Assembly: GCA_963662815.2 (NCBI GenBank)
Contig: CAXXWA010000032.1
Location: forward strand, 1-64,000
From: JAPPHA01 sp963662815
Lineage (GTDB): Bacteria > Pseudomonadota > Alphaproteobacteria > Rhodobacterales > Rhodobacteraceae
Direction: 5' to 3'
DNA length: 64,000 nt
Shown here piece by piece: positions 8,608 to 17,008 of the stretch. A program made the position numbers and the translations under genes. Below the pieces are notes generated by a model that was not told the DNA's origin, made no database searches, and worked only from the letters and a program-made list of their open reading frames with translations. Every line of letters starts with the position of its first letter. Position 1 is the first letter of the stretch.

Positions 8608-8789
8608 CAAGACCCGACCACCGCAGCGACAAGCCGCGCGTGCGCGTGAAGCCGAAAACCTACAATCCGACCAAGGCGGAACTGGAAGAGCATTTCATCG
8701 CTCGCTTGCCGAGCGGCGCCATGCCGACTCCGGAGGAATTCGCGCGGATTGCCCTTCGCCCCATGACTGTGGAAGACGATGAAGCCTAA
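8604..8789 (+). CDS. Small hypothetical protein, last gene of the accessory group
   Basis: A 61-residue, charged protein whose ATG overlaps the previous stop as ATGA. It has a basic first half (KPRVRVKPKTYNPTKAELEE) and an acidic end. The 'KPKxYxPTKAELEE' pattern recurs in small uncharacterised proteins of alphaproteobacterial accessory regions as far as I recall, but I cannot name a function. It ends 54 bases before the 3' end of the acetyl-CoA synthetase gene on the other strand. Confidence 0.55.
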   Translation: MTRPDHRSDKPRVRVKPKTYNPTKAELEEHFIARLPSGAMPTPEEFARIALRPMTVEDDEA

Positions 8790-8842
8790 CGGGCGTCAAC
8801 AGGAAATTGGGACTTTCGTATATAATTCCCCAAGTTTTCAGG

Positions 8843-10783
8843 TCACTTGTTCATGCGATTCTCGATCAGGTCGTCAACTACCGCAGGCTCTGCGAGCGTC
8901 GAAGTGTCGCCAAGGGCGGCGTAGTCGTTCTCAGCTATCTTTCTGAGAATCCGCCGCATGATCTTGCCGGACCTCGTCTTGGGAAGCCCCGGCGCCCACT
9001 GTATGTGATCGGGCGATGCGATTGGCCCGATTTCCTTGCGGACCCATCCCCGAAGCTCTGTCTTGAGGTCTTCCGAGGGGGATTTTCCCGCCATGAGCGT
9101 AACGTAGCAGTAGATTCCCTGGCCCTTGATCTCGTGCGGAAAGCCGACCACCGCGGCTTCGGCAACCTTGTCGTGCGCGACCAGGGCACTCTCGATCTCG
9201 GCCGTGCCCATCCTGTGGCCGGACACGTTGAGCACATCGTCGACGCGACCGGTAATCCAGTAGTACCCGTCTGCATCGCGGCGTGCGCCGTCGCCGGTAA
9301 AGTAGAATCCCTTGTAGTCGGAAAAATACGTGGCGACGAACCTGTCGTGGTCTCCGAAAATGGTCCGCATCTGACCGGGCCAACTGTCCTTAATGCAGAG
9401 AATTCCCTCGGCTTCGGGCGAGGAAATTTCCTGGCCGGTCGCCGAATCGAGGATGGCTGGCTGGATGCCGAAGAACGGCCTGGTCGCAGAACCCGGCTTC
9501 GTCGGCGTAGCACCGGGCAGGGGGGTGAGAAGATGGCCGCCGGTCTCGGTCTGCCACCAGGTGTCAACGATCGGACAGACGCCCTTGCCGACAACCCTGT
9601 GGTACCAAGACCAGGCTTCGGGGTTTATCGGCTCCCCGACTGTCCCGAGAACCCGAAGCGACGAGAGGTCGCACGCCTCGACGTGGGAGGGGCCGAGCGC
9701 CATCAGTGCCCGGATCGCGGTAGGGGCGGTGTAGAACTGATTTACCCTGTGGCGTTCGCAGACCTGCCAGAATCGAGACGCGTCCGGATAGGTTGGGACC
9801 CCCTCGAACATCAGTGTCGTCGCTCCGTTGGCGAGCGGCCCGTACACGATGTAGCTGTGTCCTGTGATCCATCCGACGTCGGCCGTACACCAGAAAATGT
9901 CGCCGTCGTGGTAATCGAAAGTGTAGCGCTGCGTCATCGCCGCATACACGAGATAGCCGCCGGAGGTATGCAGCACGCCCTTCGGCTTGCCGGTTGATCC
10001 CGACGTATAGAGGATGAAGAGCGGATCTTCCGCGCCCACGGGTTCGGGCGGGCAATCGCGTGAAGTGGCGGCCATCATCGTTCCGTAGTCATGATCCCTG
10101 CCGGCGCTGTTCTCCGGACCGCCGCCAGTGCGACGCACCACGAGCGTCGTGACGTCGCCGCAAATCCCGAACGCCTTGTTCACGTTCGCTTTCAGCGGCA
10201 CGTTGCGGCCCCCTCTCGGACCTTCATCCGCGGTCACGACAAGTTTGGCGCCGCAATCGGAAATCCGGCTGGCAAGCGCGTCGGGCGAGAAACCGCCGAA
10301 TACGACGGAGTGGACCGCGCCGATGCGAGCGCACGCAAGCATTGCGTAAGCCGCTTCCGGGATCATCGGCATGTAGAGGACGACGCGGTCGCCCTTTTCC
10401 ACGCCGAGCGTCTTGTAGACATTGGCGAGGCGGCAGACGCGATCGTGAAGTTCCGCGTAGCTTATGTGGAGTTCCGTTCCGGGCTCGTCGCCTTCCCAGA
10501 TGATGGCAGTCTTTTCCGACTTCTCGGGAAGATGACGGTCGACGCAGTTGGCGCAGACGTTCAGAATTCCGTCCTCGTACCACTTGATGGACACATCGGG
10601 ATAGGCGTAGGACACGTCCTTGACGTCCCTGAACGGCTTGATCCAGTCGATATCGCGACCCTGTTCCGCCCAGAACTCTTGCGGATTCTCGATTGATCGC
10701 CGGTACATGTCATCATACCGGTCCTGGTTGATGTGTGCCTGCGCTGCAAATTCTTGCGACGGCTCATACACTGTTTCACTCAT
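8843..10783 (-). CDS. acs: Acetyl-CoA synthetase
   Basis: A 646-residue AMP-forming acetate:CoA ligase, the normal length for Acs. It activates acetate with ATP to acetyl-AMP and then acetyl-CoA in the cytoplasm. Motifs are the P-loop YTSGSTGKPKG at about 259-269, the acetyl-pocket block DTWWQTETGG, the A8 hinge region around the ITGRVDDVLNVSGHR block, and TRSGKIMRRILRK near the C-terminus. The Lys of that last motif is the one acetylated by Pat-type enzymes in the family. The start ATG at 10783 gives the typical N-terminus. It is transcribed alone on the minus strand, between the accessory island and gap. Confidence 0.96.
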   Translation of the reverse strand: MSETVYEPSQEFAAQAHINQDRYDDMYRRSIENPQEFWAEQGRDIDWIKPFRDVKDVSYAYPDVSIKWYEDGILNVCANCVDRHLPEKSEKTAIIWEGDEPGTELHISYAELHDRVCRLANVYKTLGVEKGDRVVLYMPMIPEAAYAMLACARIGAVHSVVFGGFSPDALASRISDCGAKLVVTADEGPRGGRNVPLKANVNKAFGICGDVTTLVVRRTGGGPENSAGRDHDYGTMMAATSRDCPPEPVGAEDPLFILYTSGSTGKPKGVLHTSGGYLVYAAMTQRYTFDYHDGDIFWCTADVGWITGHSYIVYGPLANGATTLMFEGVPTYPDASRFWQVCERHRVNQFYTAPTAIRALMALGPSHVEACDLSSLRVLGTVGEPINPEAWSWYHRVVGKGVCPIVDTWWQTETGGHLLTPLPGATPTKPGSATRPFFGIQPAILDSATGQEISSPEAEGILCIKDSWPGQMRTIFGDHDRFVATYFSDYKGFYFTGDGARRDADGYYWITGRVDDVLNVSGHRMGTAEIESALVAHDKVAEAAVVGFPHEIKGQGIYCYVTLMAGKSPSEDLKTELRGWVRKEIGPIASPDHIQWAPGLPKTRSGKIMRRILRKIAENDYAALGDTSTLAEPAVVDDLIENRMNK

Positions 10784-10970
10784 GAGCTCTTTCCTTCAAC
10801 TTCTGGTGTGCCTACCGAGGCATAGCTGGTCGGAGACCGGACATTGCACGGCGTTCGCGTGCCGCATCGAAAGTATGCCGACATATCGGAGAAATTCCAG
10901 ACCGCCATGACCGAGTCCGGACTCGGGTCAGGGCGACTCCGCGACGTCCGCTCCCTTGTCCGGGATTCGA

Positions 10971-12011
10971 TCAGAGTTCGGTGCCTCGACCGGCTCCGTA
11001 CGGGAGTCGCCGTTTCGCCGTCGCCATTGCGAATGCAGTGTCGAGCAAGCGGTTCGAGTAGCCCCACTCGTTGTCGTACCAGCACAACACGCGGACCATT
11101 CCGCCCTCGGTAACCGCTGTCTGGTCTAGCGCGACGGTCGAGGAGTGAGGGTCGTGGTTGAAATCTATGGATACAAGGGGGCGGTCGGTTACGGCGAGAA
11201 CTCCCTTCAGCCGGCCTTTCGATGCCGAGACAAGCGCCGAATTGATCTCTTCTGCGGTCGACGGAGTCTCCGGCATGAACTTAAGATCGACTGCAGAGAC
11301 GTTCGGAGTCGGTATCCGGATCGCCGTACCGTCTATTCGGCCGGCGAGCTCGGGGAGCACCAGGGAGATCGCCCGCGCAGCGCCGGTCGACGTCGGCACC
11401 ATGGACACTGCTGCGGCGCGTGCGCGGCGCAGGTCGGCATGCGGGCAGTCCAGAACCGGCTGATCTCCGGTGTAGGCGTGAATAGTCGTCATGTAGCCGG
11501 TCTCGATCCCTACGGCTTCGTGCAGGACGTCCGCCACCGGTGCAAGGCAATTCGTCGTGCACGATGCATTGGAGACGATCAGGTCGTCAGCTTCAATTTT
11601 GTCGTGGTTCACGCCATAAGCAATTGTCTTCGCTACGTTCTTGCCGGGGGCGGACAGGAGGACCTTTCCCGAGCCATTCTGGAGGTGCAGCCCCGCCGTT
11701 TCCGCGGACGTGAAGACTCCCGTGCATTCGAGGGCGATATCGACATCCGGCCAGAGCAGAACGGCGGGGTCGCGCTCCGACGTCGCGCGAATCTCCCTGT
11801 TTCCGACACGAATCGAGTCCTTCGTACTGCTGATGTCCGCGTCCAGCCGTCCGTGCACGCTGTCGAATTCCAAGAGATGTGCGCACGTCGGGGCCGGTGC
11901 GATGTCGTTGATAGCCACGATCTCGAATTCGTCTCGTTCACGCTCGACAACCGCGCGCAGAACCGCTCGGCCTATTCTGCCGAATCCGTTGATTGCCAGT
12001 TTTACGGCCAC
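10971..12011 (-). CDS. gap: Glyceraldehyde-3-phosphate dehydrogenase, type I
   Basis: A 346-residue NAD-dependent GAPDH of glycolysis and gluconeogenesis. The nucleotide-binding start AINGFGRIGR lies at about residues 6-15, and the active-site SNASCTTNCL places the catalytic Cys near residue 151. The C-terminal WYDNEWGYSNRL is typical of the family. I chose the GTG at 12011 as start because it gives the standard N-terminus (MAVKLAINGFGR) with AGGAG just upstream. The open frame extends to 12131, but that extra part has no similarity. A LacI-family regulator starts divergently about 165 bases away and could control this gene (inference). Confidence 0.94.
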   Translation of the reverse strand: MAVKLAINGFGRIGRAVLRAVVERERDEFEIVAINDIAPAPTCAHLLEFDSVHGRLDADISSTKDSIRVGNREIRATSERDPAVLLWPDVDIALECTGVFTSAETAGLHLQNGSGKVLLSAPGKNVAKTIAYGVNHDKIEADDLIVSNASCTTNCLAPVADVLHEAVGIETGYMTTIHAYTGDQPVLDCPHADLRRARAAAVSMVPTSTGAARAISLVLPELAGRIDGTAIRIPTPNVSAVDLKFMPETPSTAEEINSALVSASKGRLKGVLAVTDRPLVSIDFNHDPHSSTVALDQTAVTEGGMVRVLCWYDNEWGYSNRLLDTAFAMATAKRRLPYGAGRGTEL

Positions 12012-12178
12012 GTTGTACTCCTGTTTCCTGCGCCGGTGGTCCCCTGACTTGGTACGACGGGGATCAATAATGCGGTGGTCTTTTTGCTGCAAGGTCATAT
12101 GCGGATGAGTCCGTTGGCGGAAAAACATCACGGACGCCCGAACGCCGGCGCCAAGTCTCGCTCCGGAACTCGCAGGTG

Positions 12179-13183
12179 ATGAAGGGTCGACCCACGCTGA
12201 AGGACATCGCGGAGATCGCGCGCGTCAGCGAGATGACCGTTTCGCGCGTGCTCAGGGAGGCGGGAGAGGCATCGCCGGAGACCGTTCGCAGGGTCAAGGC
12301 GGTCGCGGCGGAGATCGGCTATATGCCGCACAGAATCGCCGGAGCGCTGTCGTCGAAGACGGTCAACCTTGTCGGCGTCGTCGTTCCCTCGGTCAGCAGC
12401 TTCGTCTTTTCCGAGGTGCTTACCGGAATTTCCGAGGGCCTCCGGACGACAGCGAAGCAGGCAGTGTTCAGCGTCACGGGTTACGACCCGGAGATCGAAG
12501 AGAGTGCAATCCGGGAAATGCTGTCCTGGCGGCCGGCAGGGCTAATCATTGCGGGCCTTGAGCACACGGACGCATGCCGGACTCTGCTGAAATCCGCGGG
12601 AATTCCCGTCGTGGAAATCATGGATGTGGACGGCGCGCCAGTCGACATGAATGTCGGGATTTCCCACGTGAAAGCCGGCGCCGGCACGGCTCGGGAGCTT
12701 CTGGCGCGGGGATACCGGAGGATCGGGTTTGTCGGAACGAAAATGCCGCACGACTTCCGCGCGGCAAAACGGCTGACCGGTTTCCGTCGCGCGCTTGCAG
12801 CGGAAGGGTTCGAGCTCGTGGCGGAAGAACACTACTCGGGCGGTTCGTCGATGCGGTCGGGGAAGGAACTCACTGCGCGGATCCTGGAGCGGCGGCCCGA
12901 TATCGACTGCCTCTATTACTCGAGCGACATGCTGTCGTGCGGAGGCGTCATCCATTGCATCGAGTCCGGCCGAGCCATGCCCGGCGACCTCGCCATCGCA
13001 GGATTCAACGGAATGGACATCCGCCTTGCCATGCCAAGGGTTCCGGCAACATGCAACGCCTACAGGCTGGAGACCGGTCGAACTGCAGCCGAACTGGTCC
13101 TCGACGCCGTGGATGGCGACCCCGCCGCGATGCGGAAAGTTGTCGAGTTCGAGAGCCGTTTCGAGCCGGGCGACACGGTTTGA
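12179..13183 (+). CDS. LacI-family transcriptional regulator (GntR/gluconate-repressor-like)
   Basis: A 334-residue LacI-family repressor. The N-terminal helix-turn-helix is clear (TLKDIAEIARVSEMTVSRVL), followed by the hinge helix region IAGALSSKTVNLVGVV and a periplasmic-binding-type sensor domain to the C-terminus. The overall pattern resembles gluconate-type repressors. The start is the ATG at 12179; a GTG directly before it (12176) is also possible. It is divergent from gap. No clean operator palindrome was seen in the 165-base gap between them. Confidence 0.88.
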   Translation: MKGRPTLKDIAEIARVSEMTVSRVLREAGEASPETVRRVKAVAAEIGYMPHRIAGALSSKTVNLVGVVVPSVSSFVFSEVLTGISEGLRTTAKQAVFSVTGYDPEIEESAIREMLSWRPAGLIIAGLEHTDACRTLLKSAGIPVVEIMDVDGAPVDMNVGISHVKAGAGTARELLARGYRRIGFVGTKMPHDFRAAKRLTGFRRALAAEGFELVAEEHYSGGSSMRSGKELTARILERRPDIDCLYYSSDMLSCGGVIHCIESGRAMPGDLAIAGFNGMDIRLAMPRVPATCNAYRLETGRTAAELVLDAVDGDPAAMRKVVEFESRFEPGDTV

Positions 13184-13440
13184 CCTGCGTTCGACGGCGC
13201 GCCGGAGAATGGTGCGCGCGTCTCGGGAGTGCGAAAGCCGATCTACCGTTTCCGCGCCAGTCCATTCCGGGCAGGTTGCTATGCCGAGGTGACCGATTGA
13301 ACTGAAGCCGCTGGCGCCCAATTTCAACTTCGGCGGCTCGGCGGGATATGCCGGCAGGGTCGAGATTGAACGCGGTGCGAGCCCCGAAACAGGCGTCGCA
13401 GGACATTCGGACATACACGGTTCTGTCCGCCAGCTACCTG

Positions 13441-14410
13441 TCAGAATCTCTTGGTGAGCGTCAGGAAGAACGTGCGTCCCCAGCCGGCTGCCGTGGGTCC
13501 GTCCATGCTGTCGGGATTGGCGGTGTCGATCGCGAGGCCGGCATCGGTGAGGTTGAAGACGCCGGCTGTTGTCCGCACATCCTCGTGCCCGACAGGCGTG
13601 TTCCGGTCCAGCACAACGTCGCGGCCTGTCCAGTCATCGAACTCGTCCCGTATTCGACCGATTCCTGAAACCTACACGGTTGTTTACAGTCCATGTTGCG
13701 GTCAGGTTGCCGTGCCGGGCCTCGAACCTTACGCGGGCCATGTTCCTGGAAAGCGCATACCGATAGTCTATGCTTGCGACGCGAAGTCCGGCATCGGAGA
13801 CGTGTCGCCATGCGCTGCTCAACGCAAGCCCGCCCCAGTCCGTTTCAAAGTCTGCGCGGAATAGGGTCGTGACGCTAGCCACTTTGGTGTCCAAGATGTT
13901 GGTGAAGCTGTCGTAGATCGTGATGTCGCCGCCGACGCGCTTGATGCAGTTCGTACACTCGTCTTGCCCGCACTCGGGAAGGTTTCGCATCGCCCAGTTG
14001 GCGCTGCGCTGACTTGACAGGCCGGAACGCGACTGGCGGTACCATTCCACATCCGCGACTAGTGGACGCATGCGGAACCCTGCACCAACGGCGAGCCTTT
14101 TGGTGTCGGAGGGCTTGAGCTGCGGGTTGCCCGTGGTCTCGCGCGCGACCTGTCGGGATTCGCCGCCGGTAACGGGGGACGGGGCACCACGTTAACGGTC
14201 CCGGGATCGCACAGGATATAGGGGTGGTCCTGCGATGCGGTGTTGTGAAGCTGAGCCATGGAGTGAGTCGCGTCGCCCGATCTGGGCCCCAGGAACCTCG
14301 CAGCGTCACGGCTTCGGTGAGCCGGTGCTCGGATGAAAGGCGGAACGAGTTCAGTCTTCCCACGTCGTCATACTTGTACCCCCGGCCTGCGAACCTGAAA
14401 CCCAATACCA
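13441..14410 (-). pseudogene. TonB-dependent receptor, C-terminal barrel, decayed by frameshifts
   Basis: Reading the minus strand, recognisable outer-membrane receptor blocks occur in order but in changing frames. They are YKYDDVGRLNSFRLSSEHRL with LTEAVTLRGSW (about 14380-14290), SMAQLHNTASQDHPYILCDPG (about 14260-14200), VADVEWYRQSRSG to NMARVRFEARHGNLTATW (14060-13680), then VFNLTDAGLAIDTANPDS and the terminal GWGRTFFLTLTKRF ending in TGA at 13441. The last Phe is the usual final residue of such barrels. At least three frame changes separate these blocks, and no N-terminal plug or signal peptide is visible upstream. The protein would have imported iron chelates or similar nutrients; it is now non-functional. 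Confidence 0.8.
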
Positions 14411-14798
14411 AAACTCCCTTCCTGCCGACACCGCTTCCGATGTAACAGATGCGGCGCAAACCGAATTGAAGGCTGCAACCGCGGCCGCATTCCGTCAGTC
14501 GGGCATTGACGGGTTCGAACCGCCGGACTTCGCCCGAATCATTGCGATACCCGACGCAACGACGTCCTGCATATGCGCCAACGGAGTATGTCATCGTCCG
14601 TTTTCTGGGTAACTCAGCCGATGCCCGGTGGTCGGTCACGTCTATGGCGGCCAGATGAACCCGGTTGATGGCTTCCTGTTTCGCGGAAAACCGGCCGACT
14701 TTCGAAGTCTTGCGGGCTGGTCGCATTGCCGGGATGCGGCCGGACCGGATCCGGAGTTGCTTGCAGCAGCAGTTTCGGGCGGATTGTCTGCTCCTGGG
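14411..14798. other. Degenerate stretch between receptor pseudogene and P450 gene
   Basis: Open frames exist but none is recognisable. This may be the unrecognisable upstream part of the TonB receptor pseudogene. A TTCGAAC-containing arm at 14505-14526 looks tRNA-like but lacks the other arms. Confidence 0.35.
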
Positions 14799-16001
14799 TC
14801 AATTCGCCCGCCTGTCCGGGGAGAACCTGATTGGCAGGCTGACGGGACCCGTGTTGCCGCTTTCCGGAAGCCATGTCGCATTGCCAGCCGGCGCGGGTTC
14901 GTCAAGCTTGCGCACCAGTACGGCGAGCGCGCACGCCATGTCGGTTCGCGCGACAAGATGACCAAGGCAATGATGCGCTCCGCCGCCGAATCCGAAGTGC
15001 GCCCTTCGCCGCGCCCCGATGTCGAAACGGGAATTCCCGCAAACCGCCGGATCGCGCGCCGTCGCATGAACGAAGAGGTGAAGAGTTTGTCCGGATCTGA
15101 CCGGCACACCCTCGTAGGTGAAGTCGACAAGAGCTTCGCGGGTTACCCAGGTAGTGGTTGGCCGGGCGCGTATGGTTTCTTCTACGGCGTTTTCGATGAG
15201 ATCGTGCCGTCTGCGGAGAAGCTGCCACTGCTCGGGATGTTCGGCGAAGAGAGCCATCGCGTTGCCAAGTTGGGAGCGCGTTGTGTCCACGCCACCGAAA
15301 ATTGTTATCAGAATCAGGTCGAAGAGGATCTGTTCATCCCTGCATCCGGATTCATCGAATCGTCGGACAAGCCGGCTTACGTAGTTTGCGCATTCGACGT
15401 CCCTGCGCACCTTGGCAACGAGTTCCCGCGACAGCTGCATCAAGCGGTCGCAGGCAGCGTTGAACTCGGCTTCGTGTTCCTTGCACTCGACTCCCATCGC
15501 CAGTCCGAGCGCAGATGCGTCAGGGCCGATTCGACGCCAGTCCTCGACTCCGAGCCCGAGGAGGACGCAGATTGCCTGCGACGCGAAAGGCGTGGCGAAA
15601 TCTCGCATGAATTCGCAGTGTCCGTCGCTTTCGAATCCGGCGACGAGTTTCTCAGCGATTGCCGTGAACTCTTGCTCGAGGGCAGAGATGTGTTCGGGAG
15701 CAAGGGCAGGGGAAGCGAGGTTTCGCATCCACTTGTGGATTTTGCCTTCCCGGCTGATAATACTTCGTTTCCAGAAACTTGCAAAGCTTCCTTCAAGTTG
15801 ATTGGCATCCGGCCAACCGTGGCTTCCCTGCCGAAGGCGGCGGTCGCGGAGCAATGCGCCCGCCTCCTTGTGGCGGAGCACGACCAGACCGTAGGGAGAT
15901 CGTGCGCACCAGGAATCCCGCTGCGCGTCCATGACTTCCTGCGACCGCGTCGAAAAATCGGGGGACGAGAGTGACAGGTACGGGATGGAGGTTCTGGTCA
16001 T
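14799..16001 (-). CDS. Cytochrome P450
   Basis: A 400-residue soluble bacterial P450 monooxygenase, the normal length. Visible motifs are the I-helix oxygen-activation stretch FGGVDTT at about 235-241, the K-helix EETIR at 274-278 and the heme-binding loop HFGFGGGAHHCLG with the proximal Cys at about 345. It would insert oxygen from O2 into a small substrate using electrons from a ferredoxin or flavodoxin partner; no such partner is encoded nearby. It is followed upstream on the same strand by a DUF1989 protein and an NCS2 permease, suggesting a common metabolic theme. I could not place it in a CYP family. Confidence 0.92.
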   Translation of the reverse strand: MTRTSIPYLSLSSPDFSTRSQEVMDAQRDSWCARSPYGLVVLRHKEAGALLRDRRLRQGSHGWPDANQLEGSFASFWKRSIISREGKIHKWMRNLASPALAPEHISALEQEFTAIAEKLVAGFESDGHCEFMRDFATPFASQAICVLLGLGVEDWRRIGPDASALGLAMGVECKEHEAEFNAACDRLMQLSRELVAKVRRDVECANYVSRLVRRFDESGCRDEQILFDLILITIFGGVDTTRSQLGNAMALFAEHPEQWQLLRRRHDLIENAVEETIRARPTTTWVTREALVDFTYEGVPVRSGQTLHLFVHATARDPAVCGNSRFDIGARRRAHFGFGGGAHHCLGHLVARTDMACALAVLVRKLDEPAPAGNATWLPESGNTGPVSLPIRFSPDRRAN

Positions 16002-16039
16002 CGGCGATTTCCACTTCGCGTCGGTTCAGCGGCGCAGCG

Positions 16040-16636
16040 CTAAACGACCTCGAAATGGGCTTCGGTCGGCTCGCCGGCAAGGCCGTTTACGGGCACCATG
16101 TCCTGCGGACATGCGGACATCACAACGATGCAGTCGATCTCCGCCTTAAGGACGACATGGTCGCCGGGACGCGAAACGGGCGGCTCGAACCGCAGTCTAC
16201 CGTCCGCATCCCAGGGAATGTGCATGAAGAGATTCAGCGGAGAAGGCGTGGTTGAGGTCGCGAGTCCCATCTCGCTAAGCGCGAACGCCAGATTGTCGGC
16301 GCAGTTGTCGTGGAGACCATCATATCCGAGCGCGTGGTAGCGCCAGCGATCGCAGGCGGCCATCAACATGTCGTGGCCGCCAGGCGACGTGTCCTCTGTC
16401 AGGGTCAGAATACTGCGCCGGCGATTGGTTACGAAGGAATCTCCGACCCGGGGAGTCATCCGGAGGTTGGCGACACGCGTGGCATCCATTGCCATGAACT
16501 CTCCGATGTCCTCCGCATTGAAGGCCCAGGTATCGACGACCTGTTCGCCATGCGTGTTGATGACACGAATGGATTCGCCCGTTCGCAGACATGCCGCCCG
16601 GCTCGACCGTGCTGATATGGTCTGAATCTTTCGCAT
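16040..16636 (-). CDS. DUF1989 (urea carboxylase-associated) family protein
   Basis: A 198-residue protein of the DUF1989 family. Members are often found near urea carboxylase or guanidine-related genes, and their reaction is not settled as far as I know. Typical blocks are NTHGEQVVDTWAFNAEDI, DTSPGGHDMLMAACD, YHDNCADN-like GLHDNCADNLAFAL, and NLFMHIPWDADG followed by PGDHVVLKAEIDCIVVMSACPQD. The CP pair near the end and conserved His/Cys residues would fit a metal or substrate site. It lies 38 bases upstream of the P450 gene on the same strand and is likely co-transcribed with it. Confidence 0.85.
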   Translation of the reverse strand: MRKIQTISARSSRAACLRTGESIRVINTHGEQVVDTWAFNAEDIGEFMAMDATRVANLRMTPRVGDSFVTNRRRSILTLTEDTSPGGHDMLMAACDRWRYHALGYDGLHDNCADNLAFALSEMGLATSTTPSPLNLFMHIPWDADGRLRFEPPVSRPGDHVVLKAEIDCIVVMSACPQDMVPVNGLAGEPTEAHFEVV

Positions 16637-17008
16637 TCCTGACCGCTACACTGGAAACTAGCGGTGCCCCGCCAACAAGGCAAATGGACTGCTTGATCCG
16701 TGTTAAGCCGTCGACTGCACGGTTCGTCCCCATTGCAGACAATCGAGCATCACGCCATGCCGTCTTCGCGTCGGGCGTCCAGGTCCCTCCGGACGCGGCG
16801 GCGCTCTGCCGTTGTCGGCGGCCAGGGACCACATCGCCACGGGCGGTCTCGACGCCTGGCTGGACCCGACACTGGATGCGGAAAGCCTGGAAGCTGTGTT
16901 CGTGAGGGATGATAGACGCCGAGTTCCAGCGGACCAGACCGTCACCGGAGCGGCAGGACGGAAGCCCTTCGGTTCGAGGTGCTGCGCGTGGCAATTGCTG
17001 CCTTTGCG
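16637..17008. other. Gap of 0.37 kb, no gene recognised
   Basis: This stretch lies between the DUF1989 gene and the NCS2 permease, both on the minus strand. Several overlapping open frames exist, none with recognisable similarity. It may hold the promoter for the DUF1989-P450 pair. Confidence 0.35.

Noticed and set aside
14505..14526. tRNA-like T-arm (TTCGAAC loop with a five-base stem) on the minus strand
   Set aside because: No matching acceptor, D or anticodon arm was found in the 60 bases upstream, so it is probably chance.
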